Below, piece after piece: positions 51,187-59,659 of a stretch of 64,000 nucleotides of DNA. The DNA is from CAZRCG01 sp964598565 (GTDB lineage Bacteria > Bdellovibrionota > UBA2394). Made by a program: the position numbers and the translations under genes. Location of the stretch: contig CAZRCG010000002.1 in assembly GCA_964598565.1 (NCBI GenBank), forward strand, positions 351,420-415,419, written 5' to 3'. Under the pieces are notes generated by a model. The model ran no database searches and had not been told where the DNA came from. It was given only the letters and a program-made list of their open reading frames with translations. The stretch's first letter is position 1, and every line of letters begins with the position of its first letter.

Positions 51187-51436
51187 TCTCATTAAAAAAG
51201 AATCTTGCGAAGCCAAATCGTAATGAGAGAAGAGCGATCAGTATTGGGCCACGCATGTCTGCCTGGAAATAAAGCAAAATTCGTTCCCTACTCAGCTTAT
51301 GGGTTCGCATTCTATTCATAGCTGAAGAGTCATGTTTCTCATAGCCCCCTCTGAGCTTCTAGGAAGCCACCAAATTTCAATGGCGAGAGAGTTTCAACAA
51401 ATTAAGGTGCGCTTGTCGTTGCATACTTATAATGTA

Positions 51437-51442
51437 TATACT
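51437..51442 (+). promoter_or_regulatory. -10 box for a leaderless nucleotidyltransferase transcript
   Basis: TATACT ends six bases before the ATG at 51449. TTGTCG at 51413-51418 gives an 18-bp spacer and is a fair -35 box. There is no Shine-Dalgarno sequence. A second TATAAT lies nine bases upstream (51428-51433). Confidence 0.45.
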
Positions 51443-51448
51443 ATATAT

Positions 51449-51910
51449 ATGTTTTTACTTGAAGTGATTGTGGCCCTCAGCAGTCACCGTGTGCCCTACG
51501 CCGTAGCAGGTGGCTATGCGGTCGCTTTACACGGAGCTGTCCGGGGAACTGTTGATATCGATTTTGTAATTTCGCTGAAACCAAAGCACCTTGCCGGAGC
51601 GGAAGCGGCCTTAAAATCCATTGGATTGATTTCAAGAATCCCTGTCACGCATATTGAAATCGTCCAATTTAGAAAAGAGTATCTTGAAAAAAGAAATCTT
51701 ATTGCGTGGAGCTTTATAGATGCAAAAGATCCAACTCGCATGGTTGATTTGCTTTTGAAGGACGATATTTCAAATTATAAGACAGTCACCAAAGAAGTAC
51801 ATGGCGTGTCGGTTAAGATTTTGAGTATTCCGTCGTTGGTGAAGATGAAGAGGTTAGTGGGTCGACCACAAGATCTTGAAGACATCAAGGCCTTGGAGAG
51901 ATTAAAGTGA
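51449..51910 (+). CDS. Nucleotidyltransferase-fold protein (AbiEii/MNT-like), possible toxin
   Basis: From the ATG at 51449 the product has 153 residues. It carries the nucleotidyltransferase pattern GGYAVALHGAVRGTVDIDF, with the Gly-Gly and the paired Asp of the metal site, and later ARMVDLL-like PTRMVDLLLKDD and ILSIPSLVKMKR with a nearby EDIKALERL. This is the arrangement of AbiEii- or MNT-type proteins in toxin-antitoxin modules. The frame is open 39 codons upstream, but the promoter and domain favour 51449. Its stop overlaps the start of the ribbon-helix-helix gene (GTGA). Confidence 0.7.
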   Translation: MFLLEVIVALSSHRVPYAVAGGYAVALHGAVRGTVDIDFVISLKPKHLAGAEAALKSIGLISRIPVTHIEIVQFRKEYLEKRNLIAWSFIDAKDPTRMVDLLLKDDISNYKTVTKEVHGVSVKILSIPSLVKMKRLVGRPQDLEDIKALERLK

Positions 51911-52164
51911 AAGCGCTTCAATTCTTTACGGATGATTATCTCGAAATTTGTCGAAAGGCATCACCATCCCAGATTGCAACTTTCCTTGATGATTACAGAC
52001 TTCTTCATGGAGCTGCCGAGCTTCGAGTGCATCGAGGGCCAACGAAGTTGATTAGTATTCGCTTGCCAGTCAGCCTCTTGGCAAAGCTCAAGACCATGGC
52101 GAAGGCAAAGCAAATTCCGTATCAAACTTTCCTGAAACAGCTTATCGAAAGTAGCCTCCCATGA
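51907..52164 (+). CDS. CopG/BrnA-like ribbon-helix-helix protein, possible antitoxin
   Basis: The 85-residue protein ends in a ribbon-helix-helix-like segment: LISIRLPVSLLAKLKTMAKA followed by QIPYQTFLKQLIES, a pattern seen in BrnA/CopG antitoxins that bind operator DNA. The N-terminal half (YLEICRKASPSQIATFLDDY) is a helical region that could contact the partner. The start is GTG at 51907, overlapping the upstream stop. Coupling to the nucleotidyltransferase gene suggests a two-gene toxin-antitoxin unit; this is inference. Confidence 0.65.
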   Translation: MKALQFFTDDYLEICRKASPSQIATFLDDYRLLHGAAELRVHRGPTKLISIRLPVSLLAKLKTMAKAKQIPYQTFLKQLIESSLP

Positions 52165-52214
52165 CTGCGCGTCCGATTTAAGAAGCCTGGGACAGAAAAC
52201 TTTTCTGGATGGAC

Positions 52215-53432
52215 CTAATAATTTGTTAAATCGAATATAATTAAACCTGAGGCAATTTTTGGAAAGAAGAAGGTGCTCTTCTGAGGCATACGATGCGAAC
52301 GGGCTGCCAGATTCATGACTAAACTTAAATCGGTGGGAGGTAAGAAGAGCCCCACCTTGTCGGGCGCTTGAACGGCCGAGACAAACTCTGGTGTCGTATT
52401 TGCGTAAGTGATCAAACCCTTTTTTAGCTCCTGAATATTCCAACCCAAAATGGTTTCAAAAATATCTCGGTGAATAGAAAAAATTTCTGCATCTTCAGGG
52501 CCCCCTTTAGGCCGCGACAAGCGAAAGATCTTATTTCGTAAAGCTAGGTGAAGCTCCAACTTGTCTGACGTTTTCGTGGTCGAACTGAGTCGTACAGAAC
52601 TTTCAGGAAGGCGATCAACCTCTTCAACGTGATAAGCGCTTCGTAGCTTCTCTAAGAAATTGTCAGACGAATGCTCGGGAGGAAGTGAAAAAATTCGATG
52701 AATGGGTCGAATCTCAAAACCAGGCTGATCTAAATTAGTAAAGTAGGCTGCCGCCCAAGGGCATAGATCTTGAGAGGCCAACGCTGTTTCATACCGATGG
52801 TGGCCATCGCAAATTAACGCCGAACGCTGCTGCAACAATGCTGCAACGGCGTTAACGGTCGCGCCATCAGAAAGGAGCCATACTCGTCTCGCCACACCCG
52901 AAAAATCCGTAGCCACTAAATAAGGCTCTTCAACACAACGCTGTCTGTAGATAGTTCCGACCACATCTTCGGGATCTTTATAGCCTAAAAAAACCTGAGA
53001 AATTTCAGCCTTAATCGTATGAAGAAGATCGTAACGGTCCTTTTTTGGACCAGCCAGCGTATGTTCATGTGGCACAATCTGTTTCTCTTCGTAAGAACCG
53101 GTCTTCACAAGGCCCACAAATCCGATTCTCGATTGCTTTCGACCCGCATCTTCAAAGATCTCTTCGACCAAATAAAAGCTGGGCTGCTCAACTTGAGCGA
53201 GCACCCCCTCGTCTTTCCAGGCTCTAAATAAACTCGCCATGGCTTCGTAGCGATAGGGATCATCGGGATTCTTTGCTAACGCCAGCTGCACACTTTGATG
53301 AGGATGCGTCTCACACATGGTCTTAAAATCGGCTGAACTTAAGACATCGTAGGGTGGCGACAACAACGAAGAGAGTTGGTTTTTAAATTTACTTGAATAC
53401 GTCCACGCTTTAAATGCTCGAATCTCAGGCAT
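52215..53432 (-). CDS. DUF1015-family protein
   Basis: The 405-residue protein is recognisable as DUF1015 from its start (IRAFKAWTYSSKF, SPPYDVLSSADF), from the segment QIVPHEHTLAGPKKDRYDLL and from the hallmark ALICDGHHRYETAL. The family is widespread and often lies near serine biosynthesis or purine genes, but its function is not established; the His-rich motif suggests a metal or phosphate-handling site. Its start overlaps the end of purD by 8 bp. Confidence 0.88.
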   Translation of the reverse strand: MPEIRAFKAWTYSSKFKNQLSSLLSPPYDVLSSADFKTMCETHPHQSVQLALAKNPDDPYRYEAMASLFRAWKDEGVLAQVEQPSFYLVEEIFEDAGRKQSRIGFVGLVKTGSYEEKQIVPHEHTLAGPKKDRYDLLHTIKAEISQVFLGYKDPEDVVGTIYRQRCVEEPYLVATDFSGVARRVWLLSDGATVNAVAALLQQRSALICDGHHRYETALASQDLCPWAAAYFTNLDQPGFEIRPIHRIFSLPPEHSSDNFLEKLRSAYHVEEVDRLPESSVRLSSTTKTSDKLELHLALRNKIFRLSRPKGGPEDAEIFSIHRDIFETILGWNIQELKKGLITYANTTPEFVSAVQAPDKVGLFLPPTDLSLVMNLAARSHRMPQKSTFFFPKIASGLIIFDLTNY

Positions 53433-54684
53433 GAGGCTCCTTTACCAAGTGGCGATACGCACGAACGCCAATATCCCGACGATAAGTAATATCGTTTAGA
53501 AACGGAAGAGTTTCGATCCACGGATATAATTTCTGCTGCGCCTCAAATAGGCTGTCGGCAAGTGCGGCGACCGAAACAAGCCTGCCACCGTGGGCGCAGT
53601 AATGAGCACCTTCGCGACGGGTCCCGCTATGAAATACCATAAGATCTGCTGGGGCTTTTTCAAGGCCCTCAAGAGCAAAACCATGCTTCACGTTCTCAGG
53701 ATAGCCCTTCGCCGCCAAAACAATATTGAGCGCCACTTGTGAGGAAAGTCGTGGCGCCATCGGCTCTGTGGACAAACTGTCTATAAGTTCGGGCAGCGGA
53801 CTTTCTAGCCTCAGCATAAGGGCCTGCGTCTCAGGATCTCCAAGTCGGCAGTTAAACTCGAGTAGCGCCATTCGCTCCTCGCGAATCATCAATCCGAAAA
53901 ATAATATCCCGCGATAGTGTAGACCGTCGCTCACCAGCCCCTGAACCGTTGGCTTCACGACTTCCGAAAGAATTCGCTCGTCGAGCGCTGGTGTGAGCAG
54001 CGGCAAGGGCGAGTAAGCTCCCATGCCACCCGTATTAGGGCCTTCATCATTCTCTAACAAACGTTTATGGTCTTGAGCCCCTCCGAGCGAAAGGTAGCGA
54101 CCGTTTTCCACCAATACAAAATAAGAAATTTCTTCGCCGTCAATAAACTCCTCGATTACGACCGACCGATGATCCTTGAGGGCTGAGAGCCCAAACTCGG
54201 TGGCCTGGTCTAAATTGCTTCCGATCCAAACGCCTTTACCTTGCGCAAGTCCCGACGCTTTCACGACATAGGGCGCCTTGAATGTCTGCAGAGCGGCTCT
54301 CAAATTTTCGCCCGCTATTACCGTAAGGGATTTAGCGGTAGGAATTTCGTGGCGAAGGCAAAAGCTCTTGGCCCAAGCTTTATCAGTCTCAAGCTGCGCA
54401 GCCTCCTTGGTGGGACCAAAAACCGAAATACTTCGATTCTTCAAAAAATTAGCGACACCTTCCGCTAAATATTTCTCGGGCCCCACAATGACCTCGTCAA
54501 TCGCGTGACGCTTAATCAAAGATTCCAAATCTTCAAAAGTCGAAAACGAAAAAACGGGCACGATATCGGCAATGGCATCATTGCCCGGCGCACAAAAAGT
54601 CTCATAACCAAAGCGTTTCAGATGCCAACACAATGCATGTTCTCGACCCCCGCTGCCCAACACCAAGACTTTCTTCTTTGACAT
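53425..54684 (-). CDS. purD: Phosphoribosylamine-glycine ligase
   Basis: The 419-residue ATP-grasp enzyme performs the second step of purine synthesis. It begins KKVLVLGSGGREHALCWHLK and has GPEKYLAEGVANFL, ATP-grasp residues in APYVVKASGLAQGKGVWIG, VVIEEFIDGEEISYFVLV, and LLEFNCRLGDPETQALMLR for the metal site. It is of normal length. TAGTCT ends six bases before the ATG with no Shine-Dalgarno sequence. Confidence 0.95.
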   Translation of the reverse strand: MSKKKVLVLGSGGREHALCWHLKRFGYETFCAPGNDAIADIVPVFSFSTFEDLESLIKRHAIDEVIVGPEKYLAEGVANFLKNRSISVFGPTKEAAQLETDKAWAKSFCLRHEIPTAKSLTVIAGENLRAALQTFKAPYVVKASGLAQGKGVWIGSNLDQATEFGLSALKDHRSVVIEEFIDGEEISYFVLVENGRYLSLGGAQDHKRLLENDEGPNTGGMGAYSPLPLLTPALDERILSEVVKPTVQGLVSDGLHYRGILFFGLMIREERMALLEFNCRLGDPETQALMLRLESPLPELIDSLSTEPMAPRLSSQVALNIVLAAKGYPENVKHGFALEGLEKAPADLMVFHSGTRREGAHYCAHGGRLVSVAALADSLFEAQQKLYPWIETLPFLNDITYRRDIGVRAYRHLVKEPHA

Positions 54685-54690
54685 GGACGA

Positions 54691-54696
54691 AGACTA
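54691..54696 (-). promoter_or_regulatory. Possible -10 box for leaderless purD
   Basis: On the minus strand TAGTCT (54696-54691) ends six bases before the purD ATG at 54684, and no ribosome-binding site is visible. The match to TATAAT is weak (first, second and last bases). It is reported because the spacing equals that of five other genes in the window. Confidence 0.3.
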
Positions 54697-54888
54697 ACCT
54701 CGATCGGACTAAAAATCTCGTCTCAACCCCATCATTTCGCATCATTTGCCGCAGGGAACCCTGAATTTCTGCTCGATTTATCCGGGCTTAGGCCACGATG
54801 GCCAAATGGGCCAAAGTCTAATTTAAACGCCCTTCATGGCATCTTTTGGTGTGCCAAGCCTGACAGACCTCCAACCCATGCTCTGGTG

Positions 54889-54894
54889 TATACT
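54889..54894 (+). promoter_or_regulatory. -10 box for a leaderless DCC-family transcript
   Basis: TATACT ends six bases before the GTG at 54901. No ribosome-binding site is present. The choice of the GTG at 54901 rather than the in-frame GTG at 54886 follows from this box, since 54886 would lie upstream of the predicted transcription start. Confidence 0.45.
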
Positions 54895-54900
54895 GGGGCT

Positions 54901-55341
54901 GTGAGCTCTATTCCTTCCTCCGCAACTCATGAATATGAAATCTATTTCGATCTTAGCTGCCACCTCTGCTACTTGGATGCCCTTTGGTTGATGCGTCAGC
55001 CGTTTGCTTCAAAATTTAAAGTCGTAAATTTTCGAGCGGGCGAACAAGGCTCCACATTTCCCGCGATTCCAGCTGCGGACTTAGAAAAACAGCTCCATAT
55101 GGTGCGACGCTCTACGGGCGAAACATTTACCGGCATTCAGGCCATTATTGAGATACTGAGACTCAGCCCTCGCTGGATATGGGCCTCGTTTTTCTTACGC
55201 CTTCGCGGAGTTTATCCTCTGGCGTGGCTCATCTATCGAGCCTTTGCACAAATTCGACTTTGGCTGCCCAAGAGAAAATCGTGCCAATGGGATCCGCCAT
55301 CAAACGAGACTGCGATTAATGTGAAAAGTGACGAATCTTAG
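54901..55341 (+). CDS. DUF393/DCC-type thiol-disulfide oxidoreductase-like protein
   Basis: The 146-residue protein matches DUF393 (DCC family): YEIYFDLSCHLCYLDALWLM holds the CxxC of the DxxCxxC pattern, followed by FRAGEQG and the family-type middle VRRSTGETFTGIQAIIEILR with a hydrophobic C-terminal half. The family is predicted to have a thioredoxin-like fold; substrates are unknown. Its 3' end overlaps convergent purH by 26 bp. Confidence 0.78.
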   Translation: MSSIPSSATHEYEIYFDLSCHLCYLDALWLMRQPFASKFKVVNFRAGEQGSTFPAIPAADLEKQLHMVRRSTGETFTGIQAIIEILRLSPRWIWASFFLRLRGVYPLAWLIYRAFAQIRLWLPKRKSCQWDPPSNETAINVKSDES

Positions 55342-56908
55342 TAAAAAGCATGGCGATGCCAGCTTTGTCACAGGCTTCAATGACTTCGGCATCGCGAATG
55401 CTACCGCCGGGCTGAACGATCGCTGTGACCTGGCTTTGACGTAAAATCTCGATGCTGTCGGCAAAAGGGAAAAAACCGTCGCTGCCGCAAACTTTAAGGT
55501 TCGAATCAAACGTCACCGCTCGACTACAAGCAGACTCGGTCGAATAGCGGCGATTGACCTGACCGCATCCAATGCCCAGCGTTTGAGTGGCATTGGTTAT
55601 CACCACGCCGTTGCTCTTTACATTCTTCGCCGCCACCCACGCCAACCTCAAACCCGCCATCTCTTGCTCGGACGGCTCCCGACGTGTGACACAATGAACT
55701 TCAGGCCCAAAAATACCCTCATAGAAACTTGCAACATGGTCAGAGTCTTGAGTGAGAAAACCACCGACTACCTTGCGAATATCCACCTTGGACCTGTACA
55801 CATTGTCGGGGCCCAGATCAGATGGAATGAGCATCAACCGAAGATTTTTCTTCTTCTGAAGTATCTCTCTCGCATCCACAGAAAATGTCTCAGCGCAAAT
55901 AATCTCAAAAAAAGGCTCGCTCAGTTTGTGAGCTAAATCGGAATCGACGGTCCCAGAAATGGCGACAATTCCGCCAAACGCACTCTGAGAATCTGCCTGA
56001 AACGCCTTTTGATAACTCTGCAAACAATTGTCACCCAGTCCGATCCCGCAGGGATTATGGTGTTTAATAATAACGCAGGAATTTTTTGGCAATTCGGCCA
56101 ATGTTCTCCACGCTCCATCGGCATCGAGCACATTATTGTACGAAAGTTCTTTGCCTTGCAGGCTCTCGCTCATGACCCACTTTTCGTCGCTGTCTTGAAG
56201 TCGGTAAAAGGCTGCCGCCTGATGGGGATTTTCTCCATAGCGAAGTTCTTGCATTCGCTTTCCGTGAATCGACTTATAGAGCGGAAAATCCTGTCGCTGC
56301 AGCTCGGATCCGGTCCACTGAAACTGACTTAAGGTTTCTGAAATTGCAGAATCATAAAGAGCAGTATGGCGAAAGGCTCGCACCGCCATATCATAACGAA
56401 AGCTTGCATCAAATGGATTCTCGGGGCTGTCTTTCAAGCGCTGAATGATGCGCCCATAGTCTTTGGGCTCGGTGACCACCGTCACATGCTCATGATTTTT
56501 TGCCGCCGCTCGTAGCAGGGTTACTCCGCCGATATCAATATTTTCTATCAGATCCGTCATCGCTGGCTTCTTTGTACGAGACGCCACGTCTTGAAAAGGA
56601 TACAAATTCACCACCACCAGATCGATCCATTCAATTCCAAAATTCTGAGCCTCTGAAATATGGCTTGGCTCATCACGTCGCCCAAGAAGTCCTCCATAAA
56701 TTTTTGGATGCAGTGTCTTTAGACGGCCTTCCATCATTTCCGGAAAGCCGGTGTAATCCGAAATGAGTCGATGGGGAATTTGGGCTTCTTGCAAAGCTTG
56801 AGCCGTACCGCCGGTGGTCAAAATTTCGACATGAAAATGTTTGAGAGCTTTGCCCAACTCAATTAGCCCCGTCTTATCAGACACCGATATCAGAGCTCGC
56901 TTAATCAT
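55316..56908 (-). CDS. purH: Bifunctional AICAR transformylase / IMP cyclohydrolase
   Basis: The 530-residue enzyme makes IMP from AICAR in the last two steps of purine synthesis. The N-terminal cyclohydrolase (MGS-like) domain has ALISVSDKTGLIELGKALK, ILTTGGTAQAL and GFPEMMEGRLKTLHPKIYGG; the transformylase has LRYGENPHQAAAFY, the catalytic KHHNPCGIG and SDGFFPFADSIEIL. It overlaps the lon stop by four bases (ATGA). Confidence 0.96.
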   Translation of the reverse strand: MIKRALISVSDKTGLIELGKALKHFHVEILTTGGTAQALQEAQIPHRLISDYTGFPEMMEGRLKTLHPKIYGGLLGRRDEPSHISEAQNFGIEWIDLVVVNLYPFQDVASRTKKPAMTDLIENIDIGGVTLLRAAAKNHEHVTVVTEPKDYGRIIQRLKDSPENPFDASFRYDMAVRAFRHTALYDSAISETLSQFQWTGSELQRQDFPLYKSIHGKRMQELRYGENPHQAAAFYRLQDSDEKWVMSESLQGKELSYNNVLDADGAWRTLAELPKNSCVIIKHHNPCGIGLGDNCLQSYQKAFQADSQSAFGGIVAISGTVDSDLAHKLSEPFFEIICAETFSVDAREILQKKKNLRLMLIPSDLGPDNVYRSKVDIRKVVGGFLTQDSDHVASFYEGIFGPEVHCVTRREPSEQEMAGLRLAWVAAKNVKSNGVVITNATQTLGIGCGQVNRRYSTESACSRAVTFDSNLKVCGSDGFFPFADSIEILRQSQVTAIVQPGGSIRDAEVIEACDKAGIAMLFTKIRHFSH

Positions 56909-59298
56909 GAGCCAAATACTGCCTTAAATACATCATCGTAGGTTTTGGCGAAATGAAACTTAAATGAGCCCTTCACGTCACTCGGAATATCGGCCAGATC
57001 TTTTTTATTCTCGTAGGGAATAACGATTTCTTTGCAGTGGAAGGCTTTAGCGGCAATCAGCTTCTGCTTAAGACCCCCAATGGCGAGAACCTGTCCACTT
57101 AAGGTGATCTCCCCTGTCATAGCCAGCCCCTTTCGAAGGGGCTCCTTGCGAAATAACGAGATCAGCGCAGTGGCGATCGTAATACCTGCCGAAGGACCGT
57201 CTTTTCGAATTGCTCCGGCAGGAAAATGAATATGCAAATCTGTTTTGTCAAAGTCACTCAGATCAATATTGAATTTCCTAGCCACCGAACGAACATATGA
57301 AAGAGCAATTTTCGCGCTCTCGGTCATCGTTTCACCCAGCTTACCAGTGAGCTGCAGGTTCTTGGCACCCGGCATTTTCTGAGCTTCAATAAAAAGAACC
57401 TCACCCCCGTAACTCGTCCAGGCTAATCCCATCACGATACCGGGTATTCGCGGCAAAAGAGCCTCAGGACTAAATTTAGGAACCCCCAAATACTCTTCGA
57501 TCGCCTCAAGACCGATCGTAGCCGATTTGAGCTTGCCCTGAGCTACCTTCGTTGCAACTTTTCGACAAAGCTTCTCGATTTCTCGATCTAAATTTCGAAC
57601 GCCACTTTCTCTTGTATAAAGACGAATCATTTTCAAAAGAGCCGGTGGCTGAATTCTCATCTGCTTTGTCAGAAGACCCGCGTTCTTGATTTGTTTGGGA
57701 ACCAAATATTTGGCGGCGATCGCCATTTTTTCACTCTCGATATAACCCGGTATCTCAATAATCTCCATGCGATCGCGTAAGGGCGCCGGCATGGTATCGA
57801 GAGTGTTCGCCGTACAAATAAATAAAATCTTCGAAAGATCGAAAGGAATATCGAGATAGTGATCTAAAAAGTTTTTGTTTTGCTCAGGATCTAGCACTTC
57901 TAACAAGGCCGACGCAGGATCGCCTCGCCAATCCGTTCCAATTTTGTCAATTTCATCAAACAAGAGAACAATATTCTTAGAGCCCGTACGCTTTAACGAC
58001 TGAATGATTCGGCCCGGCATCGAGCCTACATAGGTGCGACGATGTCCTTTAATCTCTGCTTCATCTCGCATGCCACCCAAACTCAATCGAAAAAATTTTC
58101 GACCCAGTGCCTCGGCAATACTTTTTCCCAACGAGGTTTTGCCAACACCGGGTGGGCCCACAAAACACAAAATACTGCCTGACAGTTCTTTGCGAAGAGA
58201 TTTAACGGCTAAAAACTCAACGATCCGCGATTTTACATCTGCTAAACCAAAGTGGTCTCTTTCGAGAATCGCCTGAGCCTCTTTGAGATCGTCATGATCT
58301 TCAGTCTGCTGAGACCAAGGCAAGGACGCCAGCCAATCTAAATAATTACGGACGTACGAATACTCGCCACTCTCAGGGGGCAACATCGAAAATCGCTTCA
58401 GTTCTTCGTCAGCTTTTGCTCGAGCATCCGCCGGCAAGCCAGCCGCATCGAGACGTTCCTTCATTTTCTGTACTTCTTGCAAAGGCCCATCTTTGTCTTC
58501 ACCCAGTTCTCGGCGAATCGCCTTGAGTTGCTCTCTTAAGAAGTACTCTCGCTGGTTAGTATTTATTTTACTTTGAATCTCGCCCTGAATTTTTTGGCCA
58601 AGTTTCAAAATTTCGAGTTCCTGAGTCAGATGAAAAATACATTTCTTGAGACGATCTTCAACCAAAGTTGTTTCGAGTAAACTTTGTCGAACGGCCAAAT
58701 CGATGCGCTTTAAATGCGCCGCAATAAAATCGGAAAGCTTAGAAGGCCCGTCAATATTAAGAGCCGCCAAACTAAATTCTTCTGACAATACTGGAGAGAG
58801 CTGAATAATCTCTTGCAACAAAGTTTGAGCAGAAGCCGCCAACGCTTCGACCACCTTCTGATCGCCCAGCGTTTCTTCCATATATTCGATGTGGGCCTTA
58901 ATAACCGGCACCGAGCTCACGAAACTTTTTACCTTAAATCGTCGAAGTGTTTGAACAATCAAGCTGGTGCTACCTTCGGGCAATTTCAGCGTGCGCAGCA
59001 CCCGAGCTAGCACTCCCACTTCAAATAAATCGGAAGGAGAGGGATCTTCTCCCTGCCCGCGGCGGCGCCCCAAAAACCCGATATACTCGATTTCTTGGCT
59101 GCCCTTGTGAAGTAGATCGTACAATTTACCCTTGGGTACGACGATGGGCAAAATCATGTGCGGAAATGCAACAAAGTTAGAAAGAGGAAAAATAATAACA
59201 TCAGAAGGCAGTGCCTTCGGACCCTTCGGAGGCTCAATCACGAGATTTTCATGGTTGGGCGGCTCTGAGTCTGGGGGCACATGCAGAATTTGTGACAT
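56905..59298 (-). CDS. lon: ATP-dependent Lon protease
   Basis: The 797-residue hexameric protease degrades misfolded and regulatory proteins. It has the N-terminal LonA substrate domain (LPSDVIIFPLSNFVAFPHMI), an AAA+ module with Walker A CFVGPPGVGKTSLGKSIAEA and Walker B NIVLLFDEIDKIGTDW, and a protease domain with the catalytic Ser in HIHFPAGAIRKDGPSAGITI and Lys in GLKQKLIAAKAF. The protease Lys-Ser dyad is intact. It lies between cutA and purH in one operon. Confidence 0.97.
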   Translation of the reverse strand: MSQILHVPPDSEPPNHENLVIEPPKGPKALPSDVIIFPLSNFVAFPHMILPIVVPKGKLYDLLHKGSQEIEYIGFLGRRRGQGEDPSPSDLFEVGVLARVLRTLKLPEGSTSLIVQTLRRFKVKSFVSSVPVIKAHIEYMEETLGDQKVVEALAASAQTLLQEIIQLSPVLSEEFSLAALNIDGPSKLSDFIAAHLKRIDLAVRQSLLETTLVEDRLKKCIFHLTQELEILKLGQKIQGEIQSKINTNQREYFLREQLKAIRRELGEDKDGPLQEVQKMKERLDAAGLPADARAKADEELKRFSMLPPESGEYSYVRNYLDWLASLPWSQQTEDHDDLKEAQAILERDHFGLADVKSRIVEFLAVKSLRKELSGSILCFVGPPGVGKTSLGKSIAEALGRKFFRLSLGGMRDEAEIKGHRRTYVGSMPGRIIQSLKRTGSKNIVLLFDEIDKIGTDWRGDPASALLEVLDPEQNKNFLDHYLDIPFDLSKILFICTANTLDTMPAPLRDRMEIIEIPGYIESEKMAIAAKYLVPKQIKNAGLLTKQMRIQPPALLKMIRLYTRESGVRNLDREIEKLCRKVATKVAQGKLKSATIGLEAIEEYLGVPKFSPEALLPRIPGIVMGLAWTSYGGEVLFIEAQKMPGAKNLQLTGKLGETMTESAKIALSYVRSVARKFNIDLSDFDKTDLHIHFPAGAIRKDGPSAGITIATALISLFRKEPLRKGLAMTGEITLSGQVLAIGGLKQKLIAAKAFHCKEIVIPYENKKDLADIPSDVKGSFKFHFAKTYDDVFKAVFGS

Positions 59299-59332
59299 GG
59301 CCCTTTTAGATTACCCAAGCAACCAAGAATGT

Positions 59333-59650
59333 CTATTGCGTATTCATCCATTGCAGATAACTGTGGGAGAGCTTATCGATCGAAAGCTCTACAAGTTCAG
59401 GTACCTCATAAGGATGCTCTTTCTGCAAGAAGGCCAGGAGCTTGGTTCGCTTTGTTTTCAATGTCTTGATCTGCAACAAAAACTCTCGACTACGGCAGAG
59501 CTTTGAATTCCATCGATAGACACTTTCAATAGGCCCAACAATCTGTACGCAAGCTGCCAAACGCTTCGTCACTATTTGGGAGGCTAGGCTTTTCGCATCT
59601 TTCTTTTTGGCCACCGTCGTATGAAGAATAAATGCTTCAGAGTTTGCCAC
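59333..59650 (-). CDS. cutA: Divalent-cation tolerance protein CutA
   Basis: The 105-residue protein is full length for CutA: FILHTTVAKKKDAKSLASQI, LAACVQIVGPIESVYRWNSK and EHPYEVPELVELSI. CutA forms a very stable trimer with a PII-like fold; its role in copper tolerance is disputed. The start is GTG with AGGAGG upstream. It follows dnaX by 9 bp and precedes lon by 34 bp. Confidence 0.93.
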   Translation of the reverse strand: MANSEAFILHTTVAKKKDAKSLASQIVTKRLAACVQIVGPIESVYRWNSKLCRSREFLLQIKTLKTKRTKLLAFLQKEHPYEVPELVELSIDKLSHSYLQWMNTQ

Positions 59651-59659
59651 ACAAACCTC

